From Pseudomonas gregormendelii (GTDB lineage Bacteria > Pseudomonadota > Gammaproteobacteria > Pseudomonadales > Pseudomonadaceae), in contig NZ_JADEVO010000028.1 in assembly GCF_017114825.1 (NCBI RefSeq), positions 17,368-81,367 on the forward strand: a stretch of 64,000 bases of DNA, given 5' to 3'. Under the pieces are notes generated by a model that ran no database searches, was not told where the DNA came from, and worked only from the letters and a program-made list of their open reading frames with translations. Below, one piece after another: positions 26,010 to 35,497 of this stretch (its first letter is position 1; every line of letters begins with the position of its first letter). Made by a program: the position numbers and the translations under genes.

Positions 26010-27110
26010 TTAACCTTTAAGCTGAGCCAGGGCGCGGTAATCCGCTCCCAGCGTGGCCTGTAGAACCTCTTTCGGATAATCGTCGGTCACCACCGCTTCG
26101 CCCATGTGGCGCAGCAGCACCAGGCGCAAACGACCGTCGATCACTTTCTTGTCAATTGCCATGTGTTCGAGAAAATCGGCTTCAGTCATCTCTTCAGGCG
26201 GGATAACCGGCAGGCCGGCGCGCTGGAACAGACGGATGCCACGATCACGCTCCTGCTCGCTGATCCAGCCCAGGCGTGCGGACATTTCCAGCGCCATGAC
26301 AGTGCCAGCAGCCACCGCCTCACCATGTAGCCACACACCATAGCCCATATGCGTTTCGATGGCGTGGCCGAAGGTATGCCCCAGGTTCAACGTAGCGCGT
26401 ACACCTGTTTCCTTCTCGTCGGCCCCCACCACGGCAGCCTTGGCTGCGCAGGAGCGCTGGATGGCATAAGTCAGGGCAGTCTGGTCCAGGGCGCGCAAGC
26501 GATCGACGTTCTCTTCGAGCCAGGTGAGGAATGGCTCGTCGCAGATCAGTCCGTATTTGATCACTTCGGCCAACCCGGCAGAGAGTTCGCGGGCCGGCAA
26601 AGTGTTCAGGGACGTCGTGTCTATCAGCACCACGTTCGGCTGATAGAAGGCGCCGACCATGTTCTTGCCCAACGGATGGTTGATACCGGTCTTGCCGCCC
26701 ACCGAGGAGTCGACTTGCGACAGCAGCGTGGTCGGGACCTGAATGAAATCGACACCACGCTGATAACAGGCGGCGGCAAAACCGGCCATGTCACCAATCA
26801 CACCGCCGCCCAAGGCAATCACGGTGGTGCGGCGGTCGTGACGCGCGGTCAGCAGCCCGTCGAAGATCAGTTGCAGGGTTTCCCAGGTCTTGAAGGCTTC
26901 GCCGTCGGGCAGCACCACGGAAATGACCGAGAATTGCCCCAGGCTGCGGGTCAGACGTTCGAGATAGAGAGGCGCGACGGTCTCGTTGGAAATGATCGCC
27001 ACTTGCCGTCCGCGAATATGCGGGGCCAGCAGCTCAGGCTGATCCAACAAACCTTCGCCAATATGAATCGGGTAGCTGCGCTCGCCTAGATCGACCTTGA
27101 GTGTCTGCAT
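26010..27110 (-). CDS. aroB: 3-dehydroquinate synthase
   Basis: The enzyme catalyses the second shikimate-pathway step, converting DAHP to 3-dehydroquinate with NAD and a divalent metal. The protein has 366 residues. The NAD-binding segment is GGGVIGDMAGFAAACYQRG, followed by the invariant PTTLLSQVDSSVGGKTGIN active-site region. The metal ligands are in the Glu of SAGLAEVIKYG and the His residues of LNLGHTFGHAIE. It lies downstream of aroK after a 150-base gap that shows no clear element, an arrangement conserved in gammaproteobacteria. Confidence 0.97.
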   Translation of the reverse strand: MQTLKVDLGERSYPIHIGEGLLDQPELLAPHIRGRQVAIISNETVAPLYLERLTRSLGQFSVISVVLPDGEAFKTWETLQLIFDGLLTARHDRRTTVIALGGGVIGDMAGFAAACYQRGVDFIQVPTTLLSQVDSSVGGKTGINHPLGKNMVGAFYQPNVVLIDTTSLNTLPARELSAGLAEVIKYGLICDEPFLTWLEENVDRLRALDQTALTYAIQRSCAAKAAVVGADEKETGVRATLNLGHTFGHAIETHMGYGVWLHGEAVAAGTVMALEMSARLGWISEQERDRGIRLFQRAGLPVIPPEEMTEADFLEHMAIDKKVIDGRLRLVLLRHMGEAVVTDDYPKEVLQATLGADYRALAQLKG

Positions 27111-27260
27111 GTGTCCCCACAGTGAAGATGGAATCAGGCATCGTGCCTTGAATTATCGATGTCCGCGGCCTCTGTTGGTGTGACGCCGTTCGGTAGCCAT
27201 TCGCCACAGTCCAGAGCGGAGGCGACTGGAGGCCGAGGATAGCGCATTTCACGCCGCGCT

Positions 27261-27779
27261 TTAACGGGGAGGCAGTTGCTGCAAGCGTTCGAGAATATCC
27301 AGCACCACCATCCGCGGCGGCCGCTCATCGGTTTCCACCACCAGATCGGCGATTTCCCGATAGAGCGGATCGCGAATCGCCAGCAGATCCCGAAGGGTCT
27401 TGGCCGGATCTGCCGTGCGCAATAGCGGCCGATTGCGGTCGCGGGACGTTCGCCCCACCTGCTGCTCGACGGAAGCATGCAGGTACACGACCCGACCACC
27501 GGCATGGAGCGCCCGACGATTGGCTTCGCGCATGACTGCACCGCCGCCGGTCGCCAACACCACGCCATCGCACGCGCACAGCTCGGCAATCATCGCCTGC
27601 TCGCGATCACGGAAGCCTGGCTCGCCTTCCTTATCGAAAATCCATGGGATATTGGCGCCCGTGCGCAATTCAATTTCCTTGTCGGAATCTTTGAACGGCA
27701 GGCGCAGCTCTTTGGCCAGTAACCGGCCGATGGTGCTTTTTCCAGCCCCCATCGGTCCTACAAGAATCAAATTTCGCAC
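27261..27779 (-). CDS. aroK: Shikimate kinase
   Basis: The protein has 172 residues and phosphorylates shikimate at the 3-hydroxyl using ATP. The P-loop is GPMGAGKSTIGRLLA, the shikimate-binding acidic motif is DSDKEIE, the GFRDRE segment carries a substrate arginine, and LATGGGAV is the third substrate loop. The lid arginine lies in RTSRDRNRPLL. It begins four bases after the pilQ stop, so it is likely cotranscribed with the pilus genes. Confidence 0.96.
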   Translation of the reverse strand: MRNLILVGPMGAGKSTIGRLLAKELRLPFKDSDKEIELRTGANIPWIFDKEGEPGFRDREQAMIAELCACDGVVLATGGGAVMREANRRALHAGGRVVYLHASVEQQVGRTSRDRNRPLLRTADPAKTLRDLLAIRDPLYREIADLVVETDERPPRMVVLDILERLQQLPPR

Positions 27780-27783
27780 AGAA

Positions 27784-29856
27784 TCAACGACTCACAGCAA
27801 TCGCCTGGTTATTCATGATACGCGGTGTGAGAAACACCAACAGCTCGGATTTTTTCTCCGAAACCACGTCACGCCGGAAAAGGCGGCCAAGATACGGCAC
27901 ATCGCCGAGAAATGGCACCTTATCTACAACCTTGCTTTGAGTATTTGAGAAAACGCCACCAATGACGATGGTCTCGCCATCGTTGACCAACACCTTGGCA
28001 TTGACCTCGTTTTTCTTGATCGGCGGTACGTCCTGCACCTTGTTCAGGTAATCCGGCTCATCCTTGGTGACCTTGACCTCCATGATGATCCGGTTGTCCG
28101 GGGTGATCTGCGGGGTCACTTCCAGCGACAGCGATGCCTCCTTGAAGGACACGGATGTGGCACCGCTGGAACTGGCTTCCTGATACGGAATCTCGGTGCC
28201 CTTGAGGATCTTCGCGGTTTCCTTGTCGGAGGTGACGACCTTGGGTTGCGAGACGATTTCGCCGTTGCCGGTTTTTTCCATCGCCGTCAGTTCCAGGTCG
28301 AGCAACACATTATCGGTAATGAACGCGATGCCGATTCCCGAGGTGTTAGCCGAGGTCCCCAGGTCGACGAAAGGCGAATTGGTGCCCGTGCTGCCCGGTG
28401 TACCGATGGTGGTGGACGAGCCGTTGACCCCCGAGGAGTTCCAGTTGCCCTTCTGCACCGAACCACCCCAGCGCACGCCGAGACTCTTGTCGTAATCGAC
28501 GTTGGCCTCGACAATTCGCGCCTCGATCATCACCTGACGCACCGGAATATCCAGCTGCGCCACGATGCGACGCAGTTCGTCGAGACGATTCTGGGTCTGG
28601 TAGGCAATGATGTTGTTGGTGCGCTCATCGACGGTGATCGAACCACGCTCGTCGACTTTCGCTTCGGCACTGGTGACCGACTGGAACAGCTTGGCGATGT
28701 CGGCAGCCTTGGCGTAGTTGACCTGCAGCAGCTCGCGACGCAGGGGGGCCAGTTCGGCGATCTGCTTTTGTGACTCCAGCTCCTGGCGCTCGCGAGCGGC
28801 AATTTCCTCCGCCGGCGCAACCAGCAAGACGTTGCCGACCATGCGCTTGTCCAGGCCCTTGGTCTTCAGCACCAGGTCCAGCGCCTGGTCCCACGGCACA
28901 TTTTGCAGGCGCAGGGTAATGCCGCCCTGGACCGTGTCACTGGCCACCAGATTGAGGTTGGTGAAGTCGGCAATCAACTGCAGCACCGAGCGCACATCGA
29001 TGTCTTGGAAATTCAGCGAAAGCTTCTCGCCGCTATAGGCGAAGCGCTCCGCGTTGCGTTTTTGCAGGTCGTCGACCGTCATCGCCCGAATGCTGACGGT
29101 GAGCTTGTTGTCCGTCTGATAGGTCGAGTAGTCGAACGCGCCACTGGGTTCGATGCTGATGGTCGCACGGTCCCCGGTGGCACTGGCATTGACGAATTGC
29201 ACCGGCGTGGCGAAATCCTTCACGTCCAGGCGGACTCGCAGGGACTCTGGCAGCTGGGTTCGGGCGAAGCCAAGGATGATCTTGCCCTCGCGCTCTTGAA
29301 TGTCCGGGGCGATGGATGGATCGGACAGGTCGATGACCACATTGCCCTCGCCCTGGGTGCCACGCTGGAAGTCAACGCTGCGGATAGCCTTGGCTACCGG
29401 CGCGTACGCTTTCGCCGGGGCCGGCGAAGTAACGGCACGCGGCGCGCTGGCGACCGGTCGCGATGCAGCCTTGCTGGCGCCCTGGCCGACAACCACAAAC
29501 AGGGTGTTGCCTTCGACCCGCGAGGTATAGGGGGACAACTGCGTCAGGTTGATGATCAGCCGCGTCCGGTCCTTGGCTTCCACCACCGTGGCACTGCGGG
29601 CATTGCCGCCACCCAGGTCGCGGGTCTTGCTGGCCAGCTGGCTGACCACCCCGGGCAGGTCGAGTGCGATCCGCGCCGGTGACTCGGTGGTGTAGCCCTT
29701 GGGCGTGGGAGGTGTGCCATCGAACGACAGCTTCAACTCGATGCGGTCCCCAGGCAGTGCGGCAACGTCCAGCGTCTTCAGATTGGCCGCTTGTGCCATC
29801 GGCGAAAGCAGCGCTATCCATAGCGAAATACCGAGGGCTGAGAAAATCCTGTTCAT
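27784..29856 (-). CDS. pilQ: Type IV pilus secretin
   Basis: This outer-membrane channel, through which the type IV pilus leaves the cell, is 690 residues long. Residues 1-23 are a Sec signal peptide. Two AMIN domains follow (LKTLDVAALPGDRIELKLSF and a second near residue 160), then the STN and secretin N domains (LNFQDIDVRSVLQLIADFTNLN). The C-terminal secretin domain contains the conserved VPFLGDVPYLGRLFR motif. It is the last pil gene of the pilMNOPQ operon and is followed directly by aroK. Confidence 0.95.
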   Translation of the reverse strand: MNRIFSALGISLWIALLSPMAQAANLKTLDVAALPGDRIELKLSFDGTPPTPKGYTTESPARIALDLPGVVSQLASKTRDLGGGNARSATVVEAKDRTRLIINLTQLSPYTSRVEGNTLFVVVGQGASKAASRPVASAPRAVTSPAPAKAYAPVAKAIRSVDFQRGTQGEGNVVIDLSDPSIAPDIQEREGKIILGFARTQLPESLRVRLDVKDFATPVQFVNASATGDRATISIEPSGAFDYSTYQTDNKLTVSIRAMTVDDLQKRNAERFAYSGEKLSLNFQDIDVRSVLQLIADFTNLNLVASDTVQGGITLRLQNVPWDQALDLVLKTKGLDKRMVGNVLLVAPAEEIAARERQELESQKQIAELAPLRRELLQVNYAKAADIAKLFQSVTSAEAKVDERGSITVDERTNNIIAYQTQNRLDELRRIVAQLDIPVRQVMIEARIVEANVDYDKSLGVRWGGSVQKGNWNSSGVNGSSTTIGTPGSTGTNSPFVDLGTSANTSGIGIAFITDNVLLDLELTAMEKTGNGEIVSQPKVVTSDKETAKILKGTEIPYQEASSSGATSVSFKEASLSLEVTPQITPDNRIIMEVKVTKDEPDYLNKVQDVPPIKKNEVNAKVLVNDGETIVIGGVFSNTQSKVVDKVPFLGDVPYLGRLFRRDVVSEKKSELLVFLTPRIMNNQAIAVSR

Positions 29857-29869
29857 GATTCGAGTCCCA

Positions 29870-30397
29870 CTATGAATGCTCTTTCAAAGGTATGGTTCGC
29901 GGCCGTTCCAGCCAGGCTCCCTGGCCGTCGGGGACGATTTCGATCACGTCGACCTGCGAGCCGCTGATGGCGACAATGCGCCCATCGTTGCGCCCAAGAT
30001 AGTCACCGACCTTCAGCCGATGCACGCCGCCAGCCCCGCGCAGCAGCGCAAAGGAACCGGTTGCATTGGAAATCGTGCCGACCATCTCAAACTGCTCTAT
30101 GTTGAAACCTTCCAGGTACTGCTTGGCCCGGGCAGGATCAGGCTTGACGTTACGCGAGCCGTGCTTCTGGCCAGCCAGGTCCACCCTGACCTGCCGGGAA
30201 AACGGGCTTCGCAGGTTGGCGGCGCTGTAGGTGAACGTCGGGTAGGAGCGGAACGTCGGCGTTGGCTCTATCTTCCCCGGTGGGCGCAGGCGAACTTCGT
30301 TCATGTAGGCATCGAGGTCGCTGACGTCGTCGCCCTTGCCACAGCCAGCCAACCCGAGCACCACGAGCACCATGGCCAAACAACGGATCGGGCTCAT
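29870..30397 (-). CDS. pilP: Type IV pilus assembly lipoprotein
   Basis: The protein has 175 residues with a lipoprotein signal ending LGLAGC, so Cys19 is lipidated. The N-terminal part is extended (GKIEPTPTFRSYPTFTYSA) and binds the PilN/PilO dimer. The C-terminal beta domain (MVGTISNATGSFALLRGAGGVHRLKVGDYLG) contacts the PilQ secretin. The gene overlaps pilO by four bases and lies 13 bases before pilQ. It links the inner-membrane alignment complex to the outer-membrane pore. Confidence 0.94.
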   Translation of the reverse strand: MSPIRCLAMVLVVLGLAGCGKGDDVSDLDAYMNEVRLRPPGKIEPTPTFRSYPTFTYSAANLRSPFSRQVRVDLAGQKHGSRNVKPDPARAKQYLEGFNIEQFEMVGTISNATGSFALLRGAGGVHRLKVGDYLGRNDGRIVAISGSQVDVIEIVPDGQGAWLERPRTIPLKEHS

Positions 30398-31017
30398 TTC
30401 GGCGCCCCCTTGTCGTTATAGCGGTAGGTCTTGGCGAGGATACTCATGCGTAACTTCGTCCCGCCATCCGGGTCGGCCCCAGCAATGTCGAAGTCATGCA
30501 GCGTGACGATCCGGGGCAAGCCGGCCACTCCGCTGACGAAGGTGGCCAGGTCGTGATAGGCCCCGGTCACGGTGATCTGGATCGGTAGTTCAATGTAGAA
30601 CTGCTGGGTAACTTCCGGCAGCAACTTGATCTCTTCAAACTCCAGCCCACTTCCGAGCCCGGTGCGAGTGATGTCCTCCAGCAGGCCCGGCACCTCGGTG
30701 TCGCTGGGCAGTTGGCGCAGCAGCACGCCAAAGGAGTTTTCCATCTCTTTCATCTGCTGGGTGTACAGCTCGAGATTCGCGGCCATGCGGGCCTTGGAGG
30801 TGAATTGCTCCTTGAGTGTCAGCTCCTCCTCACGCTTGCTGTCCAGCTGGGTTTCCAGGTCGCTGAGGTAAAAGTGATACCCCAGGGCCAGCACCAGCAC
30901 CATCAGCAGCCCACCCGCGATCGCCTTGATCGCCGGCGGCCATGAGCCGATGTTGTTGGTGTCCAGGTCATTGATATCAACGTTGCGCAGTCCGGCAAAC
31001 CATTGCGATGGACTCAT
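30394..31017 (-). CDS. pilO: Type IV pilus inner-membrane alignment protein
   Basis: The protein has 207 residues. One TM helix near residues 30-50 (AIAGGLLMVLVLALGYHFYL) is followed by a coiled coil (LDSKREEELTLKEQF) and a ferredoxin-like periplasmic domain. This is the usual PilO layout. It forms a heterodimer with PilN that connects the cytoplasmic ring of PilM to PilP. It overlaps both neighbours by four bases, which supports coupled translation. Confidence 0.94.
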   Translation of the reverse strand: MSPSQWFAGLRNVDINDLDTNNIGSWPPAIKAIAGGLLMVLVLALGYHFYLSDLETQLDSKREEELTLKEQFTSKARMAANLELYTQQMKEMENSFGVLLRQLPSDTEVPGLLEDITRTGLGSGLEFEEIKLLPEVTQQFYIELPIQITVTGAYHDLATFVSGVAGLPRIVTLHDFDIAGADPDGGTKLRMSILAKTYRYNDKGAPK

Positions 31018-31580
31018 TGACCGTCCTCCACAGCGGCGGGCTGGGTCTGTCGAACCGTCAACTGGAAGACGTTCGCCTGGTCGAGCTGACCCGCCGTAGT
31101 GGCCTTGACCTCGGTCAGGCTGGGGGCATCGAACCAGTCGGAGCCGTCAAGATTGCGCATCAGGTCAGACACGCGATTATTGGACTCGGCAGCACCGGTA
31201 ATGGACAAGGTAGTGCCGACCATTTTGACTTCGGTGAAATACACACCGTCCGGCAACGTGCGCGCCAGCTGGTCGAATATCCGCCCGCTGATTGGCCGAT
31301 TGCCCTGCAGGTCCTGGATGATGCGCATGCGCTCGATGAGCTGCTGGCGGCGTGCCTTCAAGTCGCTGATCTGCTTTATCCGCTCATCGACAACGGCAAT
31401 CTGTTTGCCGATGTAATCGTTGCGCGCGAGCTGGCGGTCAACGGCAGCTGTGATGACCTGGTCCGCAATCAGCACCGCCCCCACGGAGCCCACCAGGACC
31501 CCAACGAGAGTCACCAGGAAGCGTTTGCGGCGTTCCTCGCGCAGTTCCTCGCGCCAGGGTAGAAGATTGATCCGCGCCAT
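31014..31580 (-). CDS. pilN: Type IV pilus inner-membrane protein, PilM-binding
   Basis: The protein has 188 residues. The N-terminal INLLPWREELREERRKRF motif is the cytoplasmic peptide that docks into PilM. A single TM helix (LVTLVGVLVGSVGAVLIA) and a periplasmic coiled coil plus ferredoxin-like domain follow. It overlaps pilO by four bases and shares one base with the end of pilM. Confidence 0.95.
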   Translation of the reverse strand: MARINLLPWREELREERRKRFLVTLVGVLVGSVGAVLIADQVITAAVDRQLARNDYIGKQIAVVDERIKQISDLKARRQQLIERMRIIQDLQGNRPISGRIFDQLARTLPDGVYFTEVKMVGTTLSITGAAESNNRVSDLMRNLDGSDWFDAPSLTEVKATTAGQLDQANVFQLTVRQTQPAAVEDGQ

Positions 31581-32644
31581 CAGTCAAAACTCCTGAGTGC
31601 CAGCCCGCAAGCGATCATCAGTGCCGGCGCATCACTGGCCAGGGCACCGGCGTTGACCTTGCTGCTCAGGGTCATGTCGGAAAATGGATTGGCCACCTGG
31701 GTCGGCGTATTCAGGCGCTGCTCGATCAAGCGGTCCAGCCCCGGAACTGACGCCGTGCCGCCGGCCAGCAGGATGTGGTCAACCGCATTGTATTGGCCCG
31801 ACGCGAAGAAAAACTGCAACGAACGGGAGACCTGTTGCACCAGCGCCTCGCGAAACGGTTGCAACACCTCACTGACATAATCGTCCGGCAGGCCACCCTG
31901 TTTTTTCGCCAGTCCTGCCTGCTCAAGGGTAAGGCCGTAGCGACGCTGGATTTCTTCGGTCAACTGACGCCCCCCGAACAACTGCTCGCGGGTGTAGATA
32001 ATTCGCCCTTTGTGCAAAACACTGAGGGTGGTCATGGTTGCACCGATGTCGACCACGGCCACGGTCAACTGCCCCTGGGGGCTGGCCAGATGGCCAGTCA
32101 GCAGGCCGAACGAGCGCTCCAGTGCATAGGCCTCGACATCGACCACCCGCGCGGTAAGGCCGGCCAGTGCCAGGGCAGCCTCACGGACTTCGACATTTTC
32201 CTTGCGGCAGGCGGCCAGCAGCACATTGACTCGTGCCGGGTTTCGCACCGAAGGTCCCTGGACTTCGAAGTCGATGGCGACTTCGTCCAGGGGATAGGGA
32301 ATGTATTGATCGGCCTCGATCTTCAGCTGGTTTTCCAGCTCGTCGTCGGAGAGGCCGGCATCCATCTCGATTGTCTTGGTGATGACCGCCGAGCCGGCCA
32401 CCGCCACCGCCACATTCCTGAGATTGGTCCTGGCCTTGATCAGCACGCGCGACAACGCCTGCCCGACACCTTCGAGTTCAGCGATATTTTTTTCGATGAC
32501 TGCATTGGCCGGCAGCGGCTCGACTGCATAGGCCTCAACCCGGTAGCGCTCGCCTTGACGACTTAACTCCAGAAGCTTCACCGACGTGGAGCTGATGTCG
32601 ATCCCCAGAAGCGTATTGGCCTTTTTATTGAAGAGTCCTAGCAC
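31580..32644 (-). CDS. pilM: Type IV pilus assembly actin-like ATPase
   Basis: The protein has 354 residues and the FtsA/actin fold. The phosphate loops are GIDISSTSVKLLEL near the N-terminus and VAVVDIGATMTTLSV in the middle, and the adenosine loop is ILLAGGTASVPGL. It forms the cytoplasmic ring of the alignment complex and binds the PilN tail. It is the first gene of pilMNOPQ and is divergent from ponA, an arrangement conserved across Pseudomonas. Confidence 0.95.
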   Translation of the reverse strand: MLGLFNKKANTLLGIDISSTSVKLLELSRQGERYRVEAYAVEPLPANAVIEKNIAELEGVGQALSRVLIKARTNLRNVAVAVAGSAVITKTIEMDAGLSDDELENQLKIEADQYIPYPLDEVAIDFEVQGPSVRNPARVNVLLAACRKENVEVREAALALAGLTARVVDVEAYALERSFGLLTGHLASPQGQLTVAVVDIGATMTTLSVLHKGRIIYTREQLFGGRQLTEEIQRRYGLTLEQAGLAKKQGGLPDDYVSEVLQPFREALVQQVSRSLQFFFASGQYNAVDHILLAGGTASVPGLDRLIEQRLNTPTQVANPFSDMTLSSKVNAGALASDAPALMIACGLALRSFD

Positions 32645-32860
32645 TACCCATTCCCTATGACTATCCGTGAGTTACGGACTCTATAATGTCCATTGCGTTC
32701 AACCCGCCCGTCTTGACAGCAGCGCAAATGACGCCCTGCGACGGAAAAATGCTTATAATGCCCAGCGATTTTTTACCAGTTTTTACTTCAAGCTCGGGAC
32801 ATTACTCTTTTCACCAGTCCCTGGTGCCAAATTCATTCTTTTCCTGGATATCCAAACGCC
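32645..32860. promoter_or_regulatory. Divergent promoter region between pilM and ponA
   Basis: The 216 bases contain two perfect TATAAT boxes on the plus strand (32682-32687 and 32754-32759). The second has TG two bases before it and would leave a ponA leader of about 95 bases. A TTGACA at 32713-32718 is too far from either box to act as a usual -35. Both boxes are candidates only, and the pilM promoter on the other strand is not evident. Confidence 0.4.
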
Positions 32861-35299
32861 TTGATTCGTCTGCTGAAATTTTTCGGTTGGTCCGTCGTCG
32901 CCGTTTTCTGCGGACTGCTCCTGAGTCTGAGTGGCGCCTATCTTTACCTTAGCCCCGGATTGCCGTCTGTGGAGGCACTGAGAAGCATTCAGTTGCAGAT
33001 TCCGCTACGGGTATACAGCAGTGACGACAAGTTGATTGCAGAATTTGGCGAAATGCGCCGGACTCCGATCCGTTTTGCAGACATTCCGCCGAATTTCATT
33101 AACGCATTACTGAGTGCTGAAGACGATAATTTCGCCAACCACTATGGCGTCGATCCGAGCAGCCTGATGCGTGCCGCCACCCAACTGGTGAAAAGCGGCC
33201 ATATCCAGTCCGGCGGCAGCACCATCACCATGCAGGTGGCAAAGAACTTCTTCCTGACCAGCGAGCGCAGCTTCTCACGCAAGACCACCGAAATTCTCCT
33301 GGCCCTGCAAATTGAACGCCAGCTGACCAAGGACGAGATCCTCGAGCTGTACGTTAACAAAATCTACCTGGGCAACCGCGCCTACGGCATTGAAGCCGCT
33401 GCGCAGGTGTACTACGGCAAGTCGATCCGTGACGTCAGCCTGGCGCAGATGGCGATGATTGCGGGCCTGCCCAAGGCCCCTTCGCGCTTCAATCCGCTGG
33501 CCAACCCGGCGCGCAGCAAAGAGCGGCGTGACTGGATCCTGGGGCGCATGTACAAGCTGGGCAAGATCACCGAAGCCGACTACACCGCCGCGATCAACGA
33601 GCCGCTCAACGCCAGTTATCACGTCCCGACACCGGAAGTGAACGCCCCCTATATTGCCGAGATGGCCCGCGCCGAAATGGTCGGCCGCTATGGCAGCGAC
33701 GCTTATACCGAAGGGTTCCGGGTGACCACCACGGTGCCAAGCAACCTGCAGGAAATGGCCAACACTGCGCTTCACGAAGGCCTGATCACCTACGATCAGC
33801 GCCACGGTTATCGCGGCCCTGAATCGCGCCTGCCAGGCAAAACCCGCGAAGCCTGGGCAACCGAACTGACCAAGCAACGCACCATCAGCAGTCTTGAACC
33901 GGCCATCGTCATCCAGGTCGACAAGAACGGCCTGCAGGTGCTGACCCGCACCGGCGAGGAGCACGTCAGCTGGGACACGATGAAATGGGCACGACCGTTC
34001 CTCAACACCAACAGCATGGGCGCCAATCCGAAGCAGCCAGCTGATGTAGCCCAGGTCGGCGACCTGGTGCGCGTGCAGCGCCAGCCTGACAACTCGCTGA
34101 AGTTCAGCCAGATTCCCCAGGCCCAGGGCGCACTGGTGTCCCTCGACCCGCAAAACGGCGCCATTCGCTCGCTGGTCGGTGGTTTTGCTTTCGAACAGAG
34201 CAATTACAACCGCGCCATGCAAGCCAAGCGTCAGCCGGGCTCGAGCTTCAAGCCGTTCGTCTACAGCGCCGCGCTGGATAATGGCTACACCGCCGCCAGC
34301 CTGGTGAACGATGCACCGATCGTGTTCGTTGACGAATACCTGGACAAGGTCTGGCGCCCGAAGAACGACACCAATACGTTCCTCGGCCCGATTCGCCTGC
34401 GTGAAGGCCTGTACAAGTCGCGCAACCTGGTGTCGATCCGCCTGGTGCAGGCATTGGGTATCGACCGCACCATCGACTACATCAGCAAGTTCGGCTTCAA
34501 GAAAGAAGACTTGCCGCGCAACCTGTCCCTGGCCCTGGGCACCGCGACCCTGACGCCAATGGAAATTGCCACCGGCTGGAGCACCTTTGCCAACGGCGGC
34601 TACAAAGTGAGCCCGTACCTGATCGAAAAGGTAGAGAGCCGTAACGGTGACCTGCTGTTCGCTGCCAACCCGCCAAGCGTGCCCAAGGGCGAAGTCGTCA
34701 GCGATGGCATCGCGGCACCAGCGGCCAGCGCTTTCACGGTCAATGCAACGCCTGCGGACGCCTCAAGTACCCAACCTGCGCAGTCGCCTGCAGTGGCTGA
34801 ACGCATCGTCGATGGCCGCACCACCTATATCCTCAACAGCATGCTCGAAGACGTGATCAAGCGCGGCACCGGTCGCCGCGCACTGGCTTTGGGCCGCAGT
34901 GACATTGCAGGCAAAACCGGTACCACCAACGAATCCAAGGACGCCTGGTTCTCCGGCTACAACGCCGACTACGTGACCACCGTCTGGACCGGCTTCGACC
35001 AGCCTGAGAGCCTGGGTCGCAAGGAATTCGGCGGCACCGTAGCACTGCCGATCTGGATGAACTACATGGCCGCCGCGTTGAAGGACAAGCCGCCGCACAC
35101 TCAACCTGAACCGGAAGGCATCCTGAGCCTGCGGGTTGATCCGGTCAGCGGCCGCGCAGCCTCCCCCGGCACGCCTGGCGCCTACTTCGAGCTCTTCAAG
35201 GCCGAAGACACGCCACCGACTGGCAGCGAGCTGGGAAGCGGCTCTGCGCCAGGCAGCCCGTTGCCTGCGGATGAAGGTGCGCCGATCGATTTGTTCTGA
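32861..35299 (+). CDS. ponA: Penicillin-binding protein 1A, bifunctional peptidoglycan synthase
   Basis: This class A PBP of 812 residues is anchored in the inner membrane by an N-terminal helix (FGWSVVAVFCGLLLSLSGAYL). The glycosyltransferase domain has the catalytic glutamate in LLSAEDDNFANHYGVD and the GGSTITMQVAKN motif. The transpeptidase domain has the active serine in RQPGSSFKPF, the SRN motif in YKSRNLVS and the KTGT motif in IAGKTGTTNESKDAWF. An OB-like insert lies between about residues 300 and 420, as in PBP1A. The start codon is TTG. It ends at a strong terminator. Confidence 0.95.
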   Translation: MIRLLKFFGWSVVAVFCGLLLSLSGAYLYLSPGLPSVEALRSIQLQIPLRVYSSDDKLIAEFGEMRRTPIRFADIPPNFINALLSAEDDNFANHYGVDPSSLMRAATQLVKSGHIQSGGSTITMQVAKNFFLTSERSFSRKTTEILLALQIERQLTKDEILELYVNKIYLGNRAYGIEAAAQVYYGKSIRDVSLAQMAMIAGLPKAPSRFNPLANPARSKERRDWILGRMYKLGKITEADYTAAINEPLNASYHVPTPEVNAPYIAEMARAEMVGRYGSDAYTEGFRVTTTVPSNLQEMANTALHEGLITYDQRHGYRGPESRLPGKTREAWATELTKQRTISSLEPAIVIQVDKNGLQVLTRTGEEHVSWDTMKWARPFLNTNSMGANPKQPADVAQVGDLVRVQRQPDNSLKFSQIPQAQGALVSLDPQNGAIRSLVGGFAFEQSNYNRAMQAKRQPGSSFKPFVYSAALDNGYTAASLVNDAPIVFVDEYLDKVWRPKNDTNTFLGPIRLREGLYKSRNLVSIRLVQALGIDRTIDYISKFGFKKEDLPRNLSLALGTATLTPMEIATGWSTFANGGYKVSPYLIEKVESRNGDLLFAANPPSVPKGEVVSDGIAAPAASAFTVNATPADASSTQPAQSPAVAERIVDGRTTYILNSMLEDVIKRGTGRRALALGRSDIAGKTGTTNESKDAWFSGYNADYVTTVWTGFDQPESLGRKEFGGTVALPIWMNYMAAALKDKPPHTQPEPEGILSLRVDPVSGRAASPGTPGAYFELFKAEDTPPTGSELGSGSAPGSPLPADEGAPIDLF

Positions 35300-35315
35300 T
35301 CAGGTAGCGCAAACC

Positions 35316-35351
35316 AAAAGCCCCGCCTTCGAGAGAAGCGCGGGGCTTTTT
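35316..35351 (+). terminator. Intrinsic terminator of ponA
   Basis: The stem AAAAGCCCCGC/GCGGGGCTTTT with a TTCGAGAGAA-type loop is followed by a run of T, 17 bases after the ponA stop. Confidence 0.9.
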
Positions 35352-35360
35352 TACAGCCAG

Positions 35361-35437
35361 GATCAAGAGATCGCAGCCTTCGGCAGCGCCTACAGGGGAA
35401 CGTGATCTCCCGCAGGACCTGCCGAAGGCTGTGATCC
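35361..35437. repeat. Degenerate class-A REPIN between ponA and the malic enzyme gene
   Basis: GATCGCAGCCTTCGGCAG(C)GCCTACAGG faces CAGGACCTGCCGAAGGCTGTGATCC. The right copy has several changes from the consensus, so this pair is older or under less constraint than the others. Confidence 0.75.
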
Positions 35438-35455
35438 TGTGATTGTCCGGGCAAT

Positions 35456-35483
35456 AAAAAACCCGGCCACTGACCGGGTTTTC
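35456..35483 (-). terminator. Intrinsic terminator of the malic enzyme gene
   Basis: AAAACCCGG/CCGGGTTTT with a short CCACTGA loop is flanked by A- and T-runs. It serves the leftward gene and could also stop rightward readthrough. Confidence 0.82.
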
Positions 35484-35497
35484 CTGAGCGCTACGGC

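Noticed and set aside
32713..32759. TTGACA and TATAAT as a matched ponA promoter
   Set aside because: The boxes are 35 bases apart, twice the workable spacing.
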